64,000 bases of DNA, taken from assembly GCA_013350335.1 (NCBI GenBank), contig CM023539.1, positions 21,879,043 to 21,943,042 on the forward strand, read 5' to 3'. The notes below the pieces were generated by a model, which ran no database searches, was not told the origin of the DNA, and saw nothing but the letters and a program-made list of their open reading frames with translations. Positions 57,550 to 64,000 of the stretch are shown in pieces. Both the position numbers and the translations under genes were made by a program. Source of the DNA: Chimonanthus salicifolius. Its lineage: Eukaryota > Streptophyta > Magnoliopsida > Laurales > Calycanthaceae. The number at the start of each line of letters is the position of its first letter. Within the stretch, counting starts at the first letter, position 1.

Positions 57550-57790
57550 AACCTCTTGATGGGATTCTCATCATCAAGGTACCCCCACATAGGTTTTTCG
57601 GACGCCCCGATAGAGTGTGGCCCCTCCGATTTCTTCTTGATGGAAATGCACATCAAGGTATCCCACATAGGTTTTTCGAACGCCCCGACGGAGTGTGGCC
57701 CCTCCGATTTCTTCTTGATGGAAATGCACATCAAGGTATCCCACATAGGTTTTTCGGACGCCCCGACGGAGTGTGGCCCTTCCGGTTACA
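57550..57790 (-). repeat. Block c in S6
   Basis: Three units of about 78 bp are nearly identical to each other (GACGCCCCGACGGAGTGTGG and CTTGATGG..CATCAAGG). Confidence 0.88.
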
Positions 57791-58114
57791 TATCCTTCAC
57801 CCCATGCCATGCATGACATGCTAATGAAACACATGTTATTTTATATTATAAACATAGCATTAAAACTCACACTTGGAACATATCTTTTACAACATAAATT
57901 CATCAAAATAAGATAAAAACCATCATACATAAACCATGTTTTCAAAGAGGTAGAATCCTACCAAAGACCACCAAAATGTCCTTACTTCTTAAACGGCAAC
58001 CGTTCACGATCGCGCACCATTTATGAGGTCTCGTTACCTTATAACATATCCATGAGTCAAACCAATAACCCATTTGACTTGCAATAATATCAAAGTCCCA
58101 AAAATACACTTTGT

Positions 58115-59000
58115 GGGGTTCGGCCATACACTATGGCCGAACCTCACCTATTTGGTTTTAGCCCCCTCCTTTGAGTTCTTGGAGCTTTTAAGTCCAATCA
58201 TTCATCACCAAGCTAATCCTTTAAACTCTTACATAATTCCATAAACCAACCTTAGTGGGGTTCGGCCATACAACATGGCCGAACCTCACTCACTTGAGTT
58301 TGGTCCCTCTTCGTAATCCCTTAATCCAAAATCTTGCCATTTTTGAATCATAACTCTATTCACTTATACAATAATTATTAAACATTAGCAATCACTTAAG
58401 TCCACAAAACTTTTCTCATGGGGTCGGCCATACACCATGGCCAAACCCTTGGTCTATCATTTCCTTCCATATTTACACATTTGCCATTGTCCCCATCCCT
58501 TCATGCGTAGGTCCAAAATTGATCATTCATAAATCTCAGCATAAACCCCCAAGTCCACCAAATATTCCCCCATGGGGTTCGGCCATATACCATGGCCGAA
58601 CCCATGGTCCATCACCTTCACTTATTTACATCCTTGCCATTCATACAAATCCATAACCAATAACCTAATCTAAGAACATAGATATATATGATTACATCCC
58701 TTTAAAATGTTCCATCAAACGGTTCATTAATTTTTCATTCATGGGGTTCGGCCATGCACTATGGCCGAACCCTATGGTTCCATATTTCCTCTTTTAAATC
58801 CAATCAAAACATCATACACATAAACTCATGATTTTTACCCTTCAAACTCCATTTAAAATTAACCAATGTTCTTTTATGGGGTTCGGCCATGCACTGTGGC
58901 CGAACCCTATGGTTCCTCCTTTCCATTAAAATACTACAATCATCCCCCAATTTTCTTCCATGGGGTTCGGCCATACACCATGGTCGAACCCTATGGTTCC
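58115..59000 (-). repeat. Hairpin array b in S6
   Basis: Seven b hairpins lie at about 58115, 58259, 58420, 58575, 58744, 58879 and 58963. Confidence 0.85.
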
Positions 59001-59169
59001 TTACTTTAAACCAAATTTAATCAACATACCTACCGGTTCCGCGACTCCTCCGGTTTTCCTTTGCTCTAGCTTGCTCTTTCAATCCTTTCTTTCCTTAGCC
59101 TTTTCCTCCTTCTTCTTGATCCTTTGGCCGAGATTGTGACTTGAGAGAGAGAGAGAGAGAGATAGTTCC

Positions 59170-59560
59170 GCCTTGTTTGAATTTGAAATGTGTAACTATA
59201 ACCCCTCCATTATCTCTCCATGTGGGAGTTTCATCCATGAGATGAACTCCAAGGCCCAACGTGTATCCTTGTTTTTGTTTGAATTTGAAATGTGTAACCA
59301 TAACCCCTCCATTATCTCTCCATGTGGGAGTTTCATCCATGAGATGAACTCCAAGGCCCAACGTGTATCCTTGTTTTTGTTTGAATTTGAAATAACCATA
59401 ACCCCTCTATCTCTCCAACGTGTAACCATTGTTTGAATTTGAAATAACCATAACTCCCTACATCTTGTTTGAATTTGAAATAAACCAAAACTCCCCACAT
59501 CTTGTTTGAATTTGAAATAAACCAAAACTCCCCACTTCTCCAACGTGTAATCCTTGGTTT
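59170..59560 (-). repeat. Hairpin a and TTTGAATTTGAAAT repeats in S6
   Basis: A 105 bp unit with GGGAGTTTCATCCATGAGAT is present twice almost exactly (59179-59283 and 59284-59388). It is followed by shorter repeats of TTTGAATTTGAAATAA at 59369-59520. Confidence 0.8.
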
Positions 59561-59990
59561 GATTTTTTTGAAACAACAACCCTTCATCTTCACACTTCAC
59601 TCACTCTTTAATTCAACTCACCACTTAAATTTAATTCAAATCAACTCAACTCACTTAACTCATCACTTTAAGATCAACTCACTCACTTGATTGCATTCCC
59701 ATTTTAATTCAGCCCCATTTTATTAGGCTTGAACTCACTTGGTGGTCAACCAAGTCAACCACGACCCATTGGGTCCCAATTGGGTATTTTGACCCAAATA
59801 GCAACATTGACCCAATTAAATGCGCCTAGCCCATTTACTCTAAATTGAACCTTATACTATAACCGTTGGGTCCTAATTGGGCCAATGACCCAACACCTTA
59901 CCCATCTAAGGTTCATATCCGTTAATTCACAATTAAAATGGCAAATTCCGTAAATATTGATTACATGGAATTCCGAAGTGTTATAGTGAG

Positions 59991-60340
59991 ATTGTTTATA
60001 AATTCTATATTAAAGCCATTAATCGTAATTGGATTTTAAAGTTGGAATGATTGGTCAAGTTTTAGATTTAATTGATGTAGATCTATTGATTTAAAACTAG
60101 AATATGATTGACCTAGAGATATATTTATAAAAATAGAATTTGATTTCTATGATAGGATTAATTTAAAGATCTATATTTTTTCAACCTACAAAATTCCAAT
60201 TTCATATATTTTGTTTTTGCATATATTTTGCTTGTTCCTTGTGGGATAAACCTCGCACTTATAACGCTATACTATTAAATGGTTCGTGAGATTGCGAGTA
60301 ATAAATGTAAGACTACAGCAACAAGGATCCATGAATATGT
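59991..60340 (+). mobile_element. Possible Tat/Athila-type LTR remnant, right part
   Basis: It continues 56506-56934. The text CCTTGTGGGATAAACCTCGC, then GCTATACTAT and GATTGCGAGTAA, resembles the 3' end of plant Tat/Athila LTRs. The expected primer site is absent, and a copia pol fragment follows at once. Confidence 0.4.
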
Positions 60341-60346
60341 ATTGTG

Positions 60347-60475
60347 ACAACTAATGCAATCAACATCTCCAATAATCTTGTTCAACACTGAAGGACCAAG
60401 CACATTGACATAAAGAATCACTTCATCAAAGAATTAGTGGAGGAGAAGACCATTGGCATTTGTCTTTCTCCCTAA
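60347..60475 (+). pseudogene. pol: copia-type RNase H C-terminus (fragment)
   Basis: The frame AINISNNLVQH, a TGA, then TKHIDIKNHFIKELVEEK is the conserved end of the Ty1/copia RNase H domain, where TKHIDI and HFI are hallmark strings. A stop at about 60473-60475 ends it. The rest of pol is missing. The text following it (AAGGGGGAGAAATT and AAAGGGGGAGATTTTTAG) fits the SIRE/Maximus lineage, whose 3' regions carry such purine tracts. Confidence 0.75.
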
Positions 60476-60984
60476 AATGCTTTAATTCTCATTTATATGC
60501 CAAATTTTGTAAATAGTCATTCCTATGAGCATGCATGAGTTTTTTTCATATTGGCATACGTATTTCTCTATCTCCCTCTTCTCCTTTTCTAGTCCAACAT
60601 TTGGGACTTGTTAAAGCACTCTAATTGGGATATCTCTATGTGTTTTGGACCCTTTGTCAATTTATGACAAGAAGGGGGAGAAATTTAGAAACTTAGAATA
60701 AGCTTGAAGTATGAATCAAGGGGGAGAGAAGATCTTTATGGACTAATGATTGAGGGGGACATATATTGCTTCCACCTTGTGCCTTTGTTGTTTGTATACA
60801 GGTATTTACAGGCACACCTTGTGGGGGAGCAAGATGAAAAAGGCATGTCATTTGAATATGTATTTATAATTGGTGTAATTTTTTTGTATTCAAATGAGTT
60901 GTAATGGGTGGGGTTATGTCATCGAGTCTGTATTCATTAATCTCTAGGTTTTTGTCACGAATTGACAAAGGGGGAGATTTTTAG
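60476..60984 (+). mobile_element. copia 3' region and polypurine tract
   Basis: Purine-rich GGGGGAG runs occur at 60673, 60720, 60753 and 60970. The last, AAAGGGGGAGATTTTTAG, is placed like the polypurine tract before the LTR. There is no recognisable env-like gene. Short frames here are not conserved. Confidence 0.6.
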
Positions 60985-62185
60985 TGCCTCGACTTGGCCA
61001 AGTCACCTTGCTGTCAATTCCGTGATTCAAAGAGAAGCATTGCTATGGAAATGGGATGCACTGACATGAAGACTCAAGGATGATGAAAATTGAATCAAGT
61101 GTGCAAGCGTTCGAAGATCAAGTGAAGATTCAAAAGCATCACCATGTGTATGGAAATCACCTCAGGTAATTTTACCATAGATGACTCTGGAGTGAACCCA
61201 CACCTCTAGGATGACCATGCCTAAGCTTAGATATCACATCTGCATAATTTGATTAAGCCTAAGTGGACCATTGACAATCAATAGAACAAGATACTCGAAA
61301 TAGTAAAATTATTTTTTTGTCAGGTTGATACGTCAAGTCTGCTGACCCATCGGTGTAGACAGAACAGACCCATCGAGGTCTTCGATACATTGACCGGAAT
61401 GACAAAGGTTTTGGTTGGAGTCTACTGTCAAATCGGGTTGCACTCAGATCGATAGTATCGTGCACACCGACCCATCAGTGCTCATGACATGTCGACCTAG
61501 GTTGATGGAGTTCTGGTTGATTAAAACTCTGTACTTTCGAATTACTCTCAAACAGATACGATCAAGATCATTGACCCCTCGGGAGTAACAGGACCGACCC
61601 ATAGATGGTATCGACGTGTTGACCTAGGTTTGACAAGTTTCTGGATGTGAAACTCTGTCAGAATGGTTTTGCTTCAGGTCGATACTATCGATAGAACCAA
61701 CAAATTGAAAAGGAGCCTGTAGACCCATCGGTGAGCACAACCCATTGATTGTGACCGTTATTTGTCCGTTGAGGTGCAATTAATGAGCAACGGTCTTATT
61801 TTTGGGAGGTCACTTTCGAACTCACCGACCCATCAGTTTGGCCGACCCATCTGTGAAGTTCATTTATGAAAAAAATGGATTTGCTTATTTATGCTTCGAA
61901 TGTTTGGGTGAGAGGGAAAGCTTTTGAAATTGAAGAAACTGAAAGGAATCACCTGAGATCTCCATACTCGCTTACTCTCATTCTCTCTAAATATTTTACA
62001 TATGGTAAACTATTCAAAATCCAATCAACTTCTTAATTGAGATTAAGAGAGAAAGAAAGAAACAAATCTAGGATAGCTTTGGCAAAAATCCTTGAACCTC
62101 TCCTAAAGCTTGTGAATGTGCATACACTGGTACATCTTCTTCATCAAAGAGATCAAAGATATGGAGAACTCTAACAAGCACATCT
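60985..62185 (+). mobile_element. copia-type LTR (5' part), cut by LTR S7
   Basis: It starts TGCCTCGACTTGGCC after the polypurine tract. It contains many GACCCATCGGT-type boxes (61345, 61462, 61595, 61725, 61825) and the GA-rich segment shared with 54560-54640 reversed. It ends where a reversed LTR of the main family begins. Confidence 0.6.
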
Positions 62186-64000
62186 TGTAACGCCCCGCCC
62201 TTTTTCACTCGCTTTTTCACGTAAATTCGGAGTCTATTTTTTTTTTATAACAGAGTAGAGTGATAGAGCGTGGGACGTCACGGCGCGAGCTAACTCTGAA
62301 CTTCCAAAGTCCGACCCTTAACTGACCAACCCTATGTATGTATGGACTCAGCCCAATAAAATGGTTCACACATAGCAATATCAAGATGCAGAATAAAAAT
62401 CATAATGTGCGGAATCATAACATCAAAATACGGAAACATAATAGAACCAAGTTCTATTCCAATCAGATAGCAAAGTATGTCAAGTCCTTGTCCATAATTA
62501 AAATATCATAATCATCAACTAAACATCCGACCATCTAAGTTATTACATTCCGAAATCCAAATACTCAAATACAAGTTCATGAGTAACTTTATCAAAACAT
62601 ATAAAATAAGTCTTCCAAGCTCCTATGCCTGGTCCGTCTTACATTCATCGTTCCCCTGATTACCTGTATCATCAACTAGGGTAGAAGTAGGGCGTTAGAA
62701 CAACGCGCCCAGTAGGTATTCCAGTTATGGCTAGCACATGGTTAGTACAAAGCATATATTATAACATAATATATAAAACAAGGTAAAATCCATGCCATCA
62801 ATGATGACAAAATGCAATGAGTCTCACCCATCACATGTACATAAATGTACCCACCACATAGGCCTTCCGGACGCCCCGGAGGAGTGTGGACCCTCCGGAT
62901 TCTTCTTGATGGAAATCACATCAAGGTACCGTACATAGGTTTTTCGGACTCCCCGACGGAGTGTGACCCCTAAATCCTCCACCCCATGCCATGTATGAGA
63001 TGCCAATGAAACACATGCTATTTTAATAACATAAACATAGCATTTAAAATCACCTTTTGAAACATATCAATCCATGCTATTTAAACAAGTTAAAACATAG
63101 CATTTGAAATCTAATAATAAAGCATATTCTTTGAAACATATTTTCATCAAACATAGGATAAAAACAAAGTACATAATCCATGGTTTCAAAGAGGTGGAAT
63201 CCTACCAAAGACCGTTCACAAGTCCTTACGTTCCCGTCCAAGATTCGATCACCGATCGCGCACCGCTTGCGAGATCTCGTTACCTTATAATATAATAATA
63301 AATCAACACCAAGTCTCACTTGATTACAAGGTTCTAATTCCATTAACCAAACTTGTGGGGTTCGGCCATACCCATGGCCGAGCCTCACCCTTTTTGTTCA
63401 TTTATCCCATTAATTACCAAAATGCCATTGATCTAAACCTTAGTCATTTAAATCTACTATAATTAGACCCTATAAATTTCCTTAACCAAACAAGTGCATC
63501 AAACACAACTCATGGGGTTCGCCCGTACATCATGGCCGAACCCATGGTTCTCCACTTTGGCGTGTAATTACATTTTTGCCATTCCTTTCACCATCAATCC
63601 ATAACATACATTGTATCATTTACTTTATTTACAAAACACAAAGCCTAATCCACAATTTTGATTCATGGAGTTCGGCCATACACATGGCCGAACCCATGAT
63701 ACCTTTGTTTCCAATCTTATCTCCACTCTCTAAATTAATAACCATATATTTATTTACACTAAAAATACCAAACCAATTCCATGGGGTTCGGCCATACCCA
63801 TGGCCGAACCCTATGGTTTCCAAAATCTTCATTTAGAAAGTCCATAATTAGGTAGCTTCTAATTTTAGCAACCTCTTTCCATAAATGAAAACACTTCCAA
63901 AAGTAGAAGGTTTCCAAAAATAATAACCTTCCTTCCATATTTAGATTGCTTTCCAAATTTAGCAACCATTTTCCATACTTGAATGCTTTCTAATTTTAGC
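62186..64000 (-). mobile_element. LTR S7 of the main family (reversed, runs off the window)
   Basis: It starts TGTAACGCCCCGCCC at 62186, with CATCT on its left. It contains block c (62860-62965, two units) and b hairpins at about 63356, 63510, 63668 and 63783, some with reduced loops (GGCCATACCCATGGCC). Its other end is outside, so solo or full-length status is unknown. Confidence 0.88.

Larger units (their letters stand above)
56935..59985 (-). mobile_element. Solo LTR S6 with TSD GTGAG
   Basis: A complete reversed LTR (TGTAACGCCCCGCCC to CGAAGTGTTATA, 3051 bp) is flanked by GTGAG at 56930-56934 and 59986-59990. It contains block c (57550-57790), hairpin b (58115-59000), a donor-like site (reversed, near 59025-59050, GGTAGGTA) and hairpin a. 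Confidence 0.95.

Noticed and set aside
12..64000. Host protein-coding genes
   Set aside because: No exon-like conserved domain outside retroelement proteins was found on either strand.

Overview
This is a gene-empty stretch of an angiosperm nuclear genome made almost entirely of nested LTR retrotransposons. I found no host protein gene and no functional RNA gene. The plant assignment rests on primer-binding sites complementary to initiator tRNA-Met, a Ty3/gypsy polyprotein ending in a chromodomain (chromovirus, most like the Tekay/Del lineage with multi-kb LTRs), and remnants of plant copia and Tat/Athila-like elements. I cannot name the species.

One LTR superfamily fills about 90% of the window. 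Its LTRs start TGTAACAC(C/T)CC, end GGCG(or GTG)TTACA, are about 2.9-4.1 kb long (one diverged member is 1.5 kb), and are followed after two bases by TGGTATCAGAGC. From 5' to 3' a typical LTR holds: a short AT-rich start; an array of hairpins with stem GGAGTTTCATC (hairpin a, absent in some subfamilies); a conserved splice-donor-like site (GGAGTCGCGGAA..GGTAAGTA); 5-9 hairpins with stem GGTTCGGCCAT about 80-390 bp apart (hairpin b); a tandem block of about 78 bp units with CTTGATG..CATCAAG and CTCCGTCGGGGCGTCC (block c); and a conserved terminal 600 bp.

Layout: 12-2419, part of a plus LTR. 2420-9316, minus-strand non-autonomous element 1. 9321-20036, plus-strand non-autonomous element 2, with a solo LTR (13139-16592) in its 3' LTR and, at 20039-20089, a 51-nt near-perfect copy of initiator tRNA-Met beyond the LTR end. 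20100-30408, minus-strand non-autonomous element 3, with a solo LTR (25547-28844) splitting its ORF. 30411-53605, plus-strand non-autonomous element 4, with an intact 187-aa ORF (31151-31714). Element 4 is interrupted by a full-length, decayed autonomous element (E5, 32484-52451, TSD GAGTG), which itself carries three solo LTRs. 53606-62185 is older debris of copia and Tat/Athila-like elements plus another solo LTR (56935-59985). 62186-64000 is the start of one more minus LTR.

The four non-autonomous elements share LTRs, primer site, leader, polypurine tract and even the last 32 codons of the chromodomain with E5. In place of gag-pol they carry one small acidic protein with three zinc knuckles. 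They look like parasites of the E5-type element. The tRNA copy at 20039-20089 and the two head-to-head element pairs suggest that aberrant reverse-transcription or repair products were captured here.
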